A stretch of DNA of 35,036 nucleotides from Lachnospiraceae bacterium. GTDB lineage: Bacteria > Bacillota > Clostridia > Lachnospirales > Lachnospiraceae. The translations under genes and the position numbers were made by a program. Below, piece after piece: positions 1-6,867 of this stretch (the stretch's first letter is position 1; each line of letters opens with the position of its first letter). Under the pieces are notes generated by a model. It saw only the letters and a list, made by a program, of their open reading frames with translations, searched no databases and had not been told where the DNA came from. The stretch is from assembly GCA_910576125.1 (NCBI GenBank), contig CAJTHM010000034.1, positions 1 to 35,036 of the forward strand, read 5' to 3'.

Positions 1-412
1 TTACGCACTTCGCCAGCGGTTCCTCTGACTTGAAATCACGTTTTAACAGATCTTCTGATTTCCGGGCTTCCCGATCCGCTTTTGTGATTCCGTTTGGTTT
101 GCGCCTGGGATGATGGCTGATGCCGATATACTCCATGACACGGTAAACAGTACGTTCGCTGGGAATATCCACATTTTCAGGCTGTTTTAACATTAATGCC
201 TGATACATGCGGATCCGGCCGTAGGTGTCATTGCAATCATCTTCCTCAAGGATTTCCATCATGGCGTTTGCCAGGGGCTGATACTTCCATGGGCGGTCTT
301 TATTTGCAAGGTACTGGTAAAATCCCTGCCTGCTGACATGAAGGATTCTGCAGTAAAAGAAGATATCCCCTTTTAATTCGCCGTCTTTGGTTTTAAGAGC
401 AATAAACTTCAT
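1..412 (-). CDS. IS3-family transposase OrfB, N-terminal part (runs off the window)
   Basis: The ORF starts at ATG 410-412 on the minus strand and stays open to the window edge, giving about 137 residues. It reads MKFIALKTKDGELKGDIFFY, then a region typical of the IS3/IS150 OrfB helix-turn-helix (HTH_21): YGRIRMYQALMLKQP, ERTVYRVMEYIGISHHPRRK. The catalytic DDE (rve) domain would lie beyond position 1, so catalytic residues cannot be checked. The start codon overlaps the OrfA stop (409-411), the usual frameshift arrangement of IS3 elements. In this family OrfA and OrfB are joined by programmed frameshifting into the active transposase. The element is at least partly degraded because OrfA lacks its N terminus. 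Confidence 0.85.
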   Translation of the reverse strand, partial: MKFIALKTKDGELKGDIFFYCRILHVSRQGFYQYLANKDRPWKYQPLANAMMEILEEDDCNDTYGRIRMYQALMLKQPENVDIPSERTVYRVMEYIGISHHPRRKPNGITKADREARKSEDLLKRDFKSEEPLAKCV

Positions 413-600
413 TCTTTCGTTTTTGCTGACCTCAGACGGCTCGCGGCGAAAAAAGCGCTGGCTTCCTCCAGAAAGTCATTTTCCTTCTTTAAACGGCGGA
501 TTTCTTTTTCCTGTTCCTTAACCTGCTGGCGAAGCTGAAGAAGTTCCTCGTTAAGCGTCATGGCGCTTTTCGGGGTTTGTGAACCTGCCCCAAGGTCGAG
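409..600 (-). pseudogene. IS3-family OrfA fragment (C-terminal coiled coil)
   Basis: From an internal ATG at 561 the minus strand encodes a 50-residue peptide starting MTLNEELLQLRQQVKEQEKE and ending KENDFLEEASAFFAAS plus a basic tail. This is the leucine-zipper-like C-terminal part of IS3 OrfA. The frame stays open upstream to about 590-600 (QTPKSAMTLNEE) and then runs into recombinase sequence on the other strand. The usual N-terminal helix-turn-helix of about 50 residues is missing. The break at about 600 marks where the IS fragment joins the recombinase remnant. The exact join cannot be fixed without an intact relative. Confidence 0.7.
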
Positions 601-1004
601 GCTGCCAAGACGGTTGGCCCGTACACAACTTTGCCCGTCTGATTGACAAGTACCAGACGGAGCAGGAACAGCTTTTAGGGCAGATACAGAGCCTTGAAAA
701 CGCCTTGCAGGAGGTCAAGGACAGCCAGACTAATGCGGTGCAGTGGGCGGCTCTGATGGCGGAATATGTGGGGATACAGGAACTGACCGCCGAAAACCTC
801 AATCTCTTGGTGGAGCGCATTGAGGTGTTTGACCGCACACAAACCGAAGCAGGAACAGAGCAGGCAATTAAAATCTGTTACCGCTTCGGCGGTTACATAG
901 GGGAACGCCGCTTCAAGGCAAAGGTTTTAAGGAACACGGGCGGCTGGGAGATGCGCCGCAGAAACGAGGGGAAAGACAATGGAAAAGTATCATTTGTATC
1001 TTGA
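579..1004 (+). pseudogene. large serine recombinase (TnpX/DUF4368 type), 3' end only
   Basis: About 130 residues matching the C-terminal end of Tn4451/TnpX-type large serine recombinases, the DUF4368 region. Seen features are a charged coiled coil (FARLIDKYQTEQEQLLGQIQ), then ENLNLLVERIEVF and ICYRFGGYIGER, typical of this family's tail. The resolvase domain with its catalytic serine and the recombinase domain are absent, because the sequence upstream of about 600 is IS3 on the opposite strand. The first codons (579 to about 605) are probably junction sequence. The gene overlaps the next ORF by 26 bases. It cannot be active. It shows that a Tn4451-like mobilizable or conjugative element once ended here. 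Confidence 0.8.
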
Positions 1005-1149
1005 TGAAACGGAGCGGCGGGTGATAATCCTCTGCTTAAATGATTTCCGAAACAAGCTGATTGCAGAGGGCAGGTATACGGACTGCGTGGACGAATTGAT
1101 TATCAAGTTCGCCCATGCAAAGACGGTCAAATTAAAAATACGGAGGTAG
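979..1149 (+). CDS. small transposon protein, 56 aa, unknown function
   Basis: ATG at 979, preceded by GAGGGGAAAG-like ribosome binding sequence, TAG at 1147-1149. The protein begins MEKYHLYLDETERRVIILCL, continues with NDFRNKLIAEGRYTDCVDEL and ends in a basic tail (KTVKLKIRR). No known domain is recognised. It overlaps the recombinase tail and lies 6 bases before tnpV, so the three were probably one operon. Small ORFs of this kind between the recombinase and TnpV are common in Tn4451-like elements. A role in element maintenance is only inferred from position. Confidence 0.75.
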   Translation: MEKYHLYLDETERRVIILCLNDFRNKLIAEGRYTDCVDELIIKFAHAKTVKLKIRR

Positions 1150-1155
1150 AAAGAC

Positions 1156-1533
1156 ATGGCAAAGACAATTTTTGAGGAACTGGGCGGCAGATATGAGCGG
1201 CAGGGGGATTACCTTATCCCCTGCATTACATTACCCGCCGAAAAGGAGCAGCCGATTGGCTTATTCGGGCGGCGGCACTTGGACTATCTGAAACAGCACC
1301 GCAGGGTTACATACCTCAATCTTCTCACAAGCGGCAGGCTCAATTCCTACCTTGCCGACATTGACAGGCAGGCGCAGGAACGCCTTGAACGGCTCATAGA
1401 GGGCATGAAACAGGCGCAGGGTATCACGGAACGGCTAAAGGCTGAAAACGCCTTAAAATGGGTCGGGAGGATGAATAACATACGGGCTTGTGCGAGGGAA
1501 ATTGTGAACGAGGAAATTGTCTATATGGATTAA
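1156..1533 (+). CDS. tnpV: TnpV family transposon-encoded protein
   Basis: The 125-residue protein has the full TnpV layout: MAKTIFEELGGRYERQGDYL, LPAEKEQPIG, GRRHLDYLKQHRRVTYLNLL, TSGRLNSYLADID, and a C-terminal helix ending REIVNEEIVYMD. TnpV proteins are carried on Tn4451-like elements; their biochemical function is not established. The start is ATG 1156 with GGAGG at 1142-1146. It is intact, unlike the second, minus-strand copy at 14.0-14.4 kb, with which it clearly shares the family pattern (GRxYxRxGDY, LPAEKE, RH.KYLK, SGRLN.YLA). Confidence 0.85.
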   Translation: MAKTIFEELGGRYERQGDYLIPCITLPAEKEQPIGLFGRRHLDYLKQHRRVTYLNLLTSGRLNSYLADIDRQAQERLERLIEGMKQAQGITERLKAENALKWVGRMNNIRACAREIVNEEIVYMD

Positions 1534-1600
1534 GTTTTATGTTTCATTGTAATAGGTTAATAAAACGATTATACTATACATACCCCATGAAAATACTGTT

Positions 1601-1615
1601 GCAACTTCAAGTTGC
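1601..1615. promoter_or_regulatory. palindrome, candidate operator upstream of the XRE gene
   Basis: Perfect 7-bp inverted repeat GCAACTT-C-AAGTTGC, about 80 bases before the start of the XRE regulator. TTGCAA-like hexamers overlap it and TAGAAT-like hexamers lie downstream. It could be an operator for the adjacent regulator or a MerR-type site. The site is seen; the function is inferred. Confidence 0.4.
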
Positions 1616-1697
1616 GGAAAAGCACGATAAAGTTGGTAGAATATGTTCATAAATTTTTTTATCATAGAGTTATCAAATTATTCAAGGAGGAAGGGTT

Positions 1698-2357
1698 ATG
1701 GCATTTGCAGACACTCTACAACAATTAAGAAAAAATAAGGGCTTATCTCAAGAAGATATAGCCGAACGATGCAATGTATCAAGACAATCTGTTTCCAAAT
1801 GGGAAACGGGCCAAGGTTATCCCGAAACGGAGAAGCTATTGATACTTTGTGATTTATTGGATACGGATTTAGACTATCTTTTACGGGATAAAGCCCAAAA
1901 AATGAATGTGGAGCAAATAGGTTCCACCTCGGTTTGTGCTCCGTATTTGGGAAAATGGGTGAAAATATTTTTAAATGATAGAGAATTCCAGGGATTATAT
2001 TGTATCGCTATCGTTGCCGAAGTAGAGAATTTCTTATTATTTATTGGTGATAAAGGAAAAAGAGGGTTATTAAATATCTCTGCAATTTCAAGTATAACGG
2101 ATGCAGATAAGGAGAAATATAAGGAACTCCCGAAAATTCCATCTGAGGATGTTACTTTGAATTTGGCAGATTATTTTACCGATATGAAATGCAATCTAAA
2201 AAAACGGCAGCAGCTACCTTTTTCTGTTGTTAAGCCTATCAGCTTCTGTTCTGTGACCATTGATGAGATTAACACAGAAAAAATAGTCGTCCATGATAAA
2301 AAAGGTAAAACCTATACAGTGGCGGCAACTGAGATGCTCTATATTATGGAACAATAA
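1698..2357 (+). CDS. XRE-family transcriptional regulator
   Basis: ATG 1698 with a strong AAGGAGGAAGG site just upstream; 219 residues. Residues 5-60 form a canonical Cro/C1-type helix-turn-helix (LRKNKGLSQEDIAERCNVSR, QSVSKWETGQGYPETEKLL, LCDLLDTDLDYLL). The remaining 155 residues, with YLGKWVKIFLNDREFQG and EKIVVHDKKGKTYTVAATEM, are a beta-rich sensory domain I do not recognise. The gene stands alone between TnpV and an IS66 element and is followed by two hairpins. It is visibly AT-rich. It probably regulates itself or an element-borne neighbour; the target is unknown. Confidence 0.85.
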   Translation: MAFADTLQQLRKNKGLSQEDIAERCNVSRQSVSKWETGQGYPETEKLLILCDLLDTDLDYLLRDKAQKMNVEQIGSTSVCAPYLGKWVKIFLNDREFQGLYCIAIVAEVENFLLFIGDKGKRGLLNISAISSITDADKEKYKELPKIPSEDVTLNLADYFTDMKCNLKKRQQLPFSVVKPISFCSVTIDEINTEKIVVHDKKGKTYTVAATEMLYIMEQ

Positions 2358-2370
2358 AATATAAAGTTTG

Positions 2371-2401
2371 CTCACCGAATAAAAAAACGATGTTCGGTGA
2401 G
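2371..2401 (+). terminator. hairpin after XRE gene
   Basis: CTCACCGAA and TTCGGTGAG form a perfect 9-bp stem around an A-rich 13-base loop, 14 bases after the XRE stop codon. There is no T-run directly after it, so it may work together with the second hairpin at 2423. Confidence 0.55.
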
Positions 2402-2422
2402 CTGCTATCCCATGCTTTGCTA

Positions 2423-2465
2423 TCCCTCCGACTTCGCTTTTTGAAGTTTGGAGGGATTTCTTTTG
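2423..2465 (+). terminator. rho-independent terminator
   Basis: TCCCTCC pairs with GGAGGGA, with an inner ACTTC/GAAGT stem, followed by TTTCTTTTG. It lies downstream of the XRE gene and just before the IS66 terminus. Confidence 0.7.
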
Positions 2466-2568
2466 CCTGCAAGCAGCTTTCATTTGCATTTACATATATC
2501 GTAAGCGTCAAATAAGAACGTGTAGTGAAATATATGGCGTTCTCCTGTAAAATCAGGGTTAGAGTTTT

Positions 2569-2592
2569 TAGGGTTCACTCCAAAAACTCTAA
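2569..2592 (+). other. IS66 leader hairpin
   Basis: Perfect 11-bp inverted repeat TTAGAGTTTTT / AAAAACTCTAA with a 2-base gap to the AAAGGAG site of TnpA. Hairpins in IS leaders usually insulate the transposase from read-through transcription; that role is inferred here. Confidence 0.5.
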
Positions 2593-2614
2593 ATCCAAAT
2601 AAAGGAGAATACCC

Positions 2615-3010
2615 ATGGACATTTCCACTTTAACTCCGGATAAACAGGTAAAACTTCAATACTGGCTGGATGTGGTCCGGCAATGCAGAGCCTCCGGCCT
2701 GACGAATCAGGTATGGTGCGAACAGCATGATATCTCTTTAAAAAGCTATTATTACTGGATCGCAAAGATCCGGAAGCTGGCGCTTGAGGAACTGCCCCGA
2801 AAAAGGAATGGATCCAGGCCGGTAATGGAGCAGACTGTGCTGCTGCCGGATGCTGCTGCGGAATTTACGGAGGTATCCCTTCGCGGCAGACAGGATTTCA
2901 CTGCCGCTCCTGCGGCAGTGCTCCATATCGGTACTGTGACGGTTGAACTCTTTGAGGATACTCCCTGCGGCCTGCTGGAAACTATCCTGAAAGCAGTGCG
3001 GTCATGTTAG
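2615..3010 (+). CDS. IS66 accessory protein TnpA
   Basis: 131 residues from ATG 2615 (AAAGGAG site). The N-terminal half is helical: QYWLDVVRQCRASGLTNQVW followed by CEQHDISLKSYYYWIAKIRK. This is the conserved helix-turn-helix of IS66 TnpA-type accessory proteins. The C-terminal half (VLHIGTVTVELFEDTPCGLL) is the usual beta-rich tail. The gene overlaps the TnpB start by 7 bases. TnpA helps IS66 transposition together with TnpB and TnpC. It looks intact, though the element's transposase is not. Confidence 0.85.
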   Translation: MDISTLTPDKQVKLQYWLDVVRQCRASGLTNQVWCEQHDISLKSYYYWIAKIRKLALEELPRKRNGSRPVMEQTVLLPDAAAEFTEVSLRGRQDFTAAPAAVLHIGTVTVELFEDTPCGLLETILKAVRSC

Positions 3011-3378
3011 GCGACCTCTCCCGGGTAGAAAAAATCTATATACGCACCGGGTACACGGACATGAGGAAACAGCTGGATGGTCTGATCGATATCATCCAGT
3101 ACAGCTTCCGGCTTGATCCTTACAGCAATTCCCTGTTCCTCTTCTGCGGGAAACGTGCGGACCGGATCAAGGCCGTCCACTATGAAGGAGATGGTTTCTG
3201 CCTTTTCTATAAGCGCTACGAAAACGGCCGCCTCCAGTGGCCGCGCACAGGCGAAGAAGCCAGACGGATCTCCCATCAGCAGCTCCGCTGGCTGCTGGAG
3301 GGACTGAACCCGGAGCAGCCCAGAGCGGTTCGGAAATGGGATCCCCAAAAGCCCGGGGAAACCGACAATTCCTTATAA
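3004..3378 (+). CDS. IS66 accessory protein TnpB
   Basis: 124 residues with the IS66 Orf2/TnpB signature: IYIRTGYTDMRKQLDGLIDI, SLFLFCGKRADRIKAVHYEG, DGFCLFYKRYENGRLQWPR, then QQLRWLLEGL. Length and motif order fit the family (about 115-120 residues). The start at 3004 overlaps the end of TnpA, indicating translational coupling. TnpB is needed for IS66 transposition, but its biochemical role is unsettled. It appears complete. Confidence 0.9.
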   Translation: MLGDLSRVEKIYIRTGYTDMRKQLDGLIDIIQYSFRLDPYSNSLFLFCGKRADRIKAVHYEGDGFCLFYKRYENGRLQWPRTGEEARRISHQQLRWLLEGLNPEQPRAVRKWDPQKPGETDNSL

Positions 3379-3442
3379 ATACTGGAAAATCCTGCTGTTT
3401 TATGGTACAATGGTTCCATCAGAACAGGAAGGTTTTCAGCCC

Positions 3443-4048
3443 ATGCCGGATATAGAACAGGAGTACAAAAAACAGATCAAAGAACTGGAACAGCAGATCC
3501 GGCTCCTGAAGGAGCAGGTTGATTTCCTTACCCGTAAACTTTATGGAACAAAATCAGAGAAGACGTCTGCCCTTGAAATAGAGGGACAGATGTCTCTTTT
3601 TAATGAGATTGAAACCTGTGCCGATCCGAAGGCGCAAGAGCCGGATCCGGTGGCGGTCGAAAAGCATCTGCGAAAAAGAAAATATACCGGTCAGCGGGAA
3701 AAACTGATAAAAGACATTCCCCGCAGCAAAGTGCTCCACACGATTGACGAGAGAGAACAAATCTGTGAAAGGTGCGGAGGCACCATGGTAAAAGTCGGTG
3801 AGGAGTTTGTCCGTACCGAGGTACAGTTCATCCCTGCCAGCCTCAAGGTGATCGACCATTACCGGGAAACCTATGGATGCAGGGCATGCCGCAAAAACGG
3901 AACACCTTATATGGAGAAGTCCCCGGTGCCGTATTCCCCTGTCATGCATTCCCTGGCCTCTGCTTCCACAATCGCATGGCTCATCCATCAGAAGTTTGAG
4001 CTGGGCATTCCATTATACCGCCAGGAAAAGGAATGGGAGGCCTTATAG
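3443..4048 (+). pseudogene. IS66 transposase TnpC, truncated
   Basis: The start is most likely ATG 3443 (AGGAAGG upstream); an in-frame ATG at 3410 is possible. About 200 residues remain: a leucine-zipper coiled coil (YKKQIKELEQQIRLLKEQVD), the helix-turn-helix segment FLTRKLYGTKSEKTS, and the zinc-finger segment ICERCGGTMVK...YGCRACRKNGT. It ends FELGIPLYRQEKEWEAL and then an immediate TAG created by the junction. The family is about 500 residues, so the whole DDE catalytic domain is missing. The join lies at about 4046, directly against the 3' side of agrB. Confidence 0.88.
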
Positions 4049-4409
4049 GTGCAAATAATATACACATAAGGACAAGTATCAAATATCCTAGTACAGTTGG
4101 CTTTAAATAGATTATAGCCCACTTATCAAGACAACCGAGAAAAAAGCTGCCTAAGATACATGTTAACTGCGTTGGAGCATGGGCACCTCCGGTATAATGC
4201 CGTAACAATGAAAAGGTAATTACCCAAATTAGGGTATAGCCGAGTGTATGTGATAAAACTCCCCATACGAACAATAACACTATGGTTATAAAAGTATTCA
4301 AGAAACATTCTAAGCCATATATGTATATTTCTAATTGATCCGCAGAAACATCCTCCCCTGATAGTTCTGCTAACTTATTAGCAATAGATGTAGCCCACTT
4401 CGTAATCAT
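4043..4409 (-). pseudogene. agrB: AgrB-like autoinducer-processing membrane protease, 3' truncated
   Basis: The start ATG at 4407-4409 overlaps the end of the response regulator gene. About 121 native residues remain, then the frame runs into IS66 DNA (nonsense tail to about 3981). AgrB is a membrane cysteine endopeptidase that cuts AgrD and forms the thiolactone. The catalytic pair is visible in RHYTGGAHAPTQLTC: His77 and Cys84, with the same +7 spacing and numbering as in staphylococcal AgrB. Membrane segments are seen near residues 36-58, 60-70 and 85-120. The family is about 190-210 residues, so the last third, with the final membrane helices, is lost. It is probably inactive, though that is not proven. 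Confidence 0.85.
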
Positions 4410-5140
4410 TCAAAATCCCCGCTTGTATCAAATCTTGTTGTATATTTGGCGAAAGCACTTATCACATCTTTGGAATAAGAACGTGCAATTTGTGTAGTCA
4501 GATGATTTGACAATTCAATCGTTCCTGATGTAATACGATAGATATGTGCCATATTTACAATATAAGAACGATGGGTTCGGATAAATTCACTTGGCAAATG
4601 GACAATAATCTTATTTAGGGTAGACATTTGTTCATAGCATTTGCCGTCTACAGTCAATATATCAACATAATGTAATCTGCTCGAAAATGTCAATATATCT
4701 GTGTAGGGAATACTTACAATTTCTTGCTTGTTTCGGTAAATGTATGTATTATTAGATAACTCTTTCGCAATTTCATCCAAACACAGAAAAAGAGTATTTT
4801 CTTTGACGGGTTTAAGCAAGTAGTTTAAAGCTCTGACTTCATATCCTCGGAATACATATTCTCTAAAGGCTGTTAAAAATACAATAATCCCATGATACCC
4901 AGATTCCCGAAGGCGTTTAGCGACCTCAATTCCATTCATTTGCCCCATTTGTATGTCAAGGAAAAATGCTGAAGCCTGTATAGTGGTGCATTCGGAGTTT
5001 TTTGAAAAATATTCTTCGCCCGATTTGTATTCGTCAATTTCAATATCCCAATCATATTGCTGCCCATATTTTCTTATTCCATTTTTCAGTCGTTCTAATT
5101 CAATCACAGAATCTTCCAGTATGGTTATTTTCATTTTCAT
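4406..5140 (-). CDS. agrA: AgrA-like LytTR response regulator
   Basis: 244 residues. Receiver domain residues 4-125: acidic pocket E9/D10, phosphoacceptor D62 in AFFLDIQMGQMNG, T90, and K110 in NYLLKPVKEN. A LytTR DNA-binding domain follows (about 140-240: RNKQEIVSIPYTDILTFSSR, LPSEFIRTHRSYIVNMAHIY). ATG 5138-5140 overlaps the kinase stop codon, and its own stop overlaps the agrB start, so agrC-agrA-agrB form one minus-strand operon. By family, it is phosphorylated by the neighbouring kinase and binds paired direct repeats. Such a pair sits in the divergent promoter region at 6561-6597. An AgrA-type role is inferred from this context. Confidence 0.9.
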   Translation of the reverse strand: MKMKITILEDSVIELERLKNGIRKYGQQYDWDIEIDEYKSGEEYFSKNSECTTIQASAFFLDIQMGQMNGIEVAKRLRESGYHGIIVFLTAFREYVFRGYEVRALNYLLKPVKENTLFLCLDEIAKELSNNTYIYRNKQEIVSIPYTDILTFSSRLHYVDILTVDGKCYEQMSTLNKIIVHLPSEFIRTHRSYIVNMAHIYRITSGTIELSNHLTTQIARSYSKDVISAFAKYTTRFDTSGDFE

Positions 5141-6489
5141 AGTAGTTTGTCATTCTCCTTATCTGGTATCATAATATGCACGGAAAAAATTTTATTATCA
5201 GATGTAATCTGCAATACGCCATCTGCCTTTTCTACAAGCTCTTTTACTCGTCTTATCCCCAGTCCATGTTCTTTTCCTTGTTTGACACTCAAAATGTCTC
5301 CATCAATGCTACATTTTATCACACCATCATAATTATTTTCAATGTGGATCAGTATCATATTCTGGTAAGGTTTAATATAAAAATAAATGTACGGATGCTC
5401 GGTTGGATTAGAGATTATAAGTCTTTCTCCTGCTTCAATGGAATTATTCCATATATTTCCAAGTATGGATGAAAGTTCAACAGAATCAAGCGGAAAATTT
5501 TCAGGAGCCATAATAGAATATTCTGTCTTAATTCCGTGTTTTTCAGCATAATAAAGTTTGGCGGTAAGTATACAGTCAATAGCAATATTTCCCGTTGCTA
5601 TGGCACTTTGCGTAGTTGTAAGAGTGTTATGGTATTGCTCTGTATATGCTATAAGTTCATCCCATTTCTTGTCTTTTGCTAATACGTTGATTGCATCCAC
5701 ATAAATCTGCATATCGTGTTTCATTTTTCGTAATCGTTCTGCTGTCTCAGATAAGCTATTGAACTCAGTCCTTTCCAGCTCATAAATCTTTTGTTCTTCC
5801 AATAATCGTATGTTTTCTTCTTTTGAATATCCTAGCAGATAAATGTATTGCATCAATGCCAAAAACAAAACAATAAAAAATAAGTTAATCAAAGAGAGTC
5901 TTGCCGAAAAGGAAGAATCATCAAATTTATCAACAGATTCCAAAGTCAGCCTTAATATGTAGTGTCCGATTGCAAGTCCAGAAATTGCGATACAAATATA
6001 TGCAACTTTTTGGAAAGAGGAAAGAGATATGTCTTTATTTCCAATATAATGAAATAACAATACAAAAATCGCTATCATTGCCAAGTACAGCATAGTATAT
6101 GGCTTTCGCAATTCCCCACCTGATAACAATTCCAAAGATGCTCCTTTATAAAGCGTTACTGGAATAAAGAATGTAATCTGTTCTGCAACTAAACATATAA
6201 TGGAATATGAGAATCCCCAAAAGATACGGAGAATCAAATTATCACGATAAAACAAAATTGCATATACAATATCTAATACACAAGATGATATCAGGGGGAC
6301 ATAGGATGATATTCCCATTTTATTGAGCGTACATAAAACAGCAAACTGAATGGATACGAAAAGAAACATCCAAACTGCTTGATGTTTATAATTTGCTCGA
6401 ATATGCAATTTTGTATGGATAAATATTAGAAACAAAGCCAGTTCTAAGAAATTAACAATATATTCCCACATTGAATCAATATATAGCAT
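5137..6489 (-). CDS. agrC: AgrC-like GHKL sensor histidine kinase
   Basis: Start taken at ATG 6489 with AGGAAG 10 bases upstream; an in-frame GTG at 6498 sits inside that site. About 450 residues. The first 215 or so contain six or more hydrophobic segments (ELALFLIFIHTKL, SSCVLDIVYAILFY, LINLFFIVLFLALM), the peptide-sensing region. A coiled coil leads to the H-box LRKMKHDMQIYVDAIN (His258). The N-box is SILGNIWNNSIEAGERL and the G-box is KEHGLGIRRVKELVEKADG, giving a GHKL-type ATPase. This is the AgrC/FsrC architecture. It is first in an operon with the LytTR regulator and agrB, and probably senses the AgrD-derived peptide encoded divergently at 6703. Confidence 0.9.
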   Translation of the reverse strand: MLYIDSMWEYIVNFLELALFLIFIHTKLHIRANYKHQAVWMFLFVSIQFAVLCTLNKMGISSYVPLISSCVLDIVYAILFYRDNLILRIFWGFSYSIICLVAEQITFFIPVTLYKGASLELLSGGELRKPYTMLYLAMIAIFVLLFHYIGNKDISLSSFQKVAYICIAISGLAIGHYILRLTLESVDKFDDSSFSARLSLINLFFIVLFLALMQYIYLLGYSKEENIRLLEEQKIYELERTEFNSLSETAERLRKMKHDMQIYVDAINVLAKDKKWDELIAYTEQYHNTLTTTQSAIATGNIAIDCILTAKLYYAEKHGIKTEYSIMAPENFPLDSVELSSILGNIWNNSIEAGERLIISNPTEHPYIYFYIKPYQNMILIHIENNYDGVIKCSIDGDILSVKQGKEHGLGIRRVKELVEKADGVLQITSDNKIFSVHIMIPDKENDKLL

Positions 6490-6523
6490 AGTTTCCACTT
6501 CCTTAAATTATTTTTCAAATATA

Positions 6524-6552
6524 ATTTTATCATCAATAAAATGGGTACACAA
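6524..6552 (-). promoter_or_regulatory. candidate promoter of agrCAB operon
   Basis: On the minus strand TTGTGT (6552-6547) and TAAAAT (6529-6524) are separated by 17 bases and lie upstream of the kinase start. Its upstream side faces the LytTR repeat pair, which could control both directions. Confidence 0.45.
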
Positions 6553-6560
6553 CATAATAT

Positions 6561-6597
6561 GCTACCGTTCGTGCATGTTGGGCTACCATTCGTGCAT
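6561..6597. promoter_or_regulatory. LytTR/AgrA-type direct-repeat binding site
   Basis: GCTACCGTTCGTGCAT at 6561-6576 is repeated as GCTACCATTCGTGCAT at 6582-6597, with 15 of 16 bases identical. The start-to-start distance is exactly 21 bp, two helical turns. Paired 9-bp direct repeats with a 12-13 bp spacer are the established binding pattern of AgrA/LytTR regulators, with a core resembling ACCGTT. The pair lies 7 bp upstream of the -35 of the agrD promoter and between the divergent transcription units. Autoregulation by the adjacent LytTR protein is the obvious inference. Confidence 0.8.
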
Positions 6598-6604
6598 AGA
6601 GGGA

Positions 6605-6632
6605 TTGAAAAAATTAAATACTCTGTTATATT
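6605..6632 (+). promoter_or_regulatory. agrD operon promoter
   Basis: TTGAAA (6605-6610) and TATATT (6627-6632) with a 16-bp spacer, directly downstream of the LytTR repeat pair and about 70 bases before the agrD start. The position fits activation by a regulator bound just upstream of the -35. Confidence 0.65.
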
Positions 6633-6702
6633 AAGCACATACCATGGTAAACAAATAAAGTTGCCTGAAATTGTCAGACAATTAAGGAGGGGGGTGAAAA
6701 CG

Positions 6703-6849
6703 ATGGACAATAAACAAGTGAACAAGGCACCCCAGAAAAGTGCCCATCTCGTACTTCAAGCGGTGACAGCTATTGCTCGAAGTAATGCAAATTCATTGTG
6801 TCGTGGTTTGTTGTATGAACCAAAAGTACCAACGCAGTTAAAAAAATAA
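6703..6849 (+). CDS. agrD: AgrD-like cyclic autoinducer peptide precursor
   Basis: ATG 6703 with a very strong AAGGAGGGGGG site; 48 residues. An amphipathic N-terminal helix (HLVLQAVTAIARSNANS) is followed by the single cysteine at residue 33 in NSLCRGLLYEPKVPTQLKK. The C-terminal motif YEPKVPTQLKK matches the conserved AgrD tail (compare VEVPKELTQL in S. aureus AgrD). Aligning the conserved proline predicts a five-residue ring C-R-G-L-L, closed between Cys33 and Leu37 with a short tail such as NSL. It is the first gene of the plus-strand operon and is divergent from agrCAB, an unusual layout because agrD normally lies next to agrB. The ring assignment is inferred. Confidence 0.8.
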   Translation: MDNKQVNKAPQKSAHLVLQAVTAIARSNANSLCRGLLYEPKVPTQLKK

Positions 6850-6867
6850 AATCAGGAGGAAGTTATC

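Larger units (their letters stand above)
2501..4046 (+). mobile_element. IS66-family element, right part deleted
   Basis: The left terminus begins GTAAGCGTCA at 2501, the typical IS66-family end. Three ORFs follow in the family order TnpA, TnpB, TnpC. A perfect 11-bp hairpin (TTAGAGTTTTT / AAAAACTCTAA, 2569-2592) lies just before TnpA. TnpC breaks off at about 4046, where the sequence turns into the opposite-strand AgrB gene, so the right end and its terminal repeat are gone. The element cannot move by itself. The break looks like an IS-associated deletion into the agr locus. Confidence 0.85.

Noticed and set aside
551..838. 95-residue minus-strand open frame over the recombinase fragment
   Set aside because: It lies antisense to the recombinase tail, has no family resemblance, and only its last codons coincide with the IS3 region in the wrong frame.
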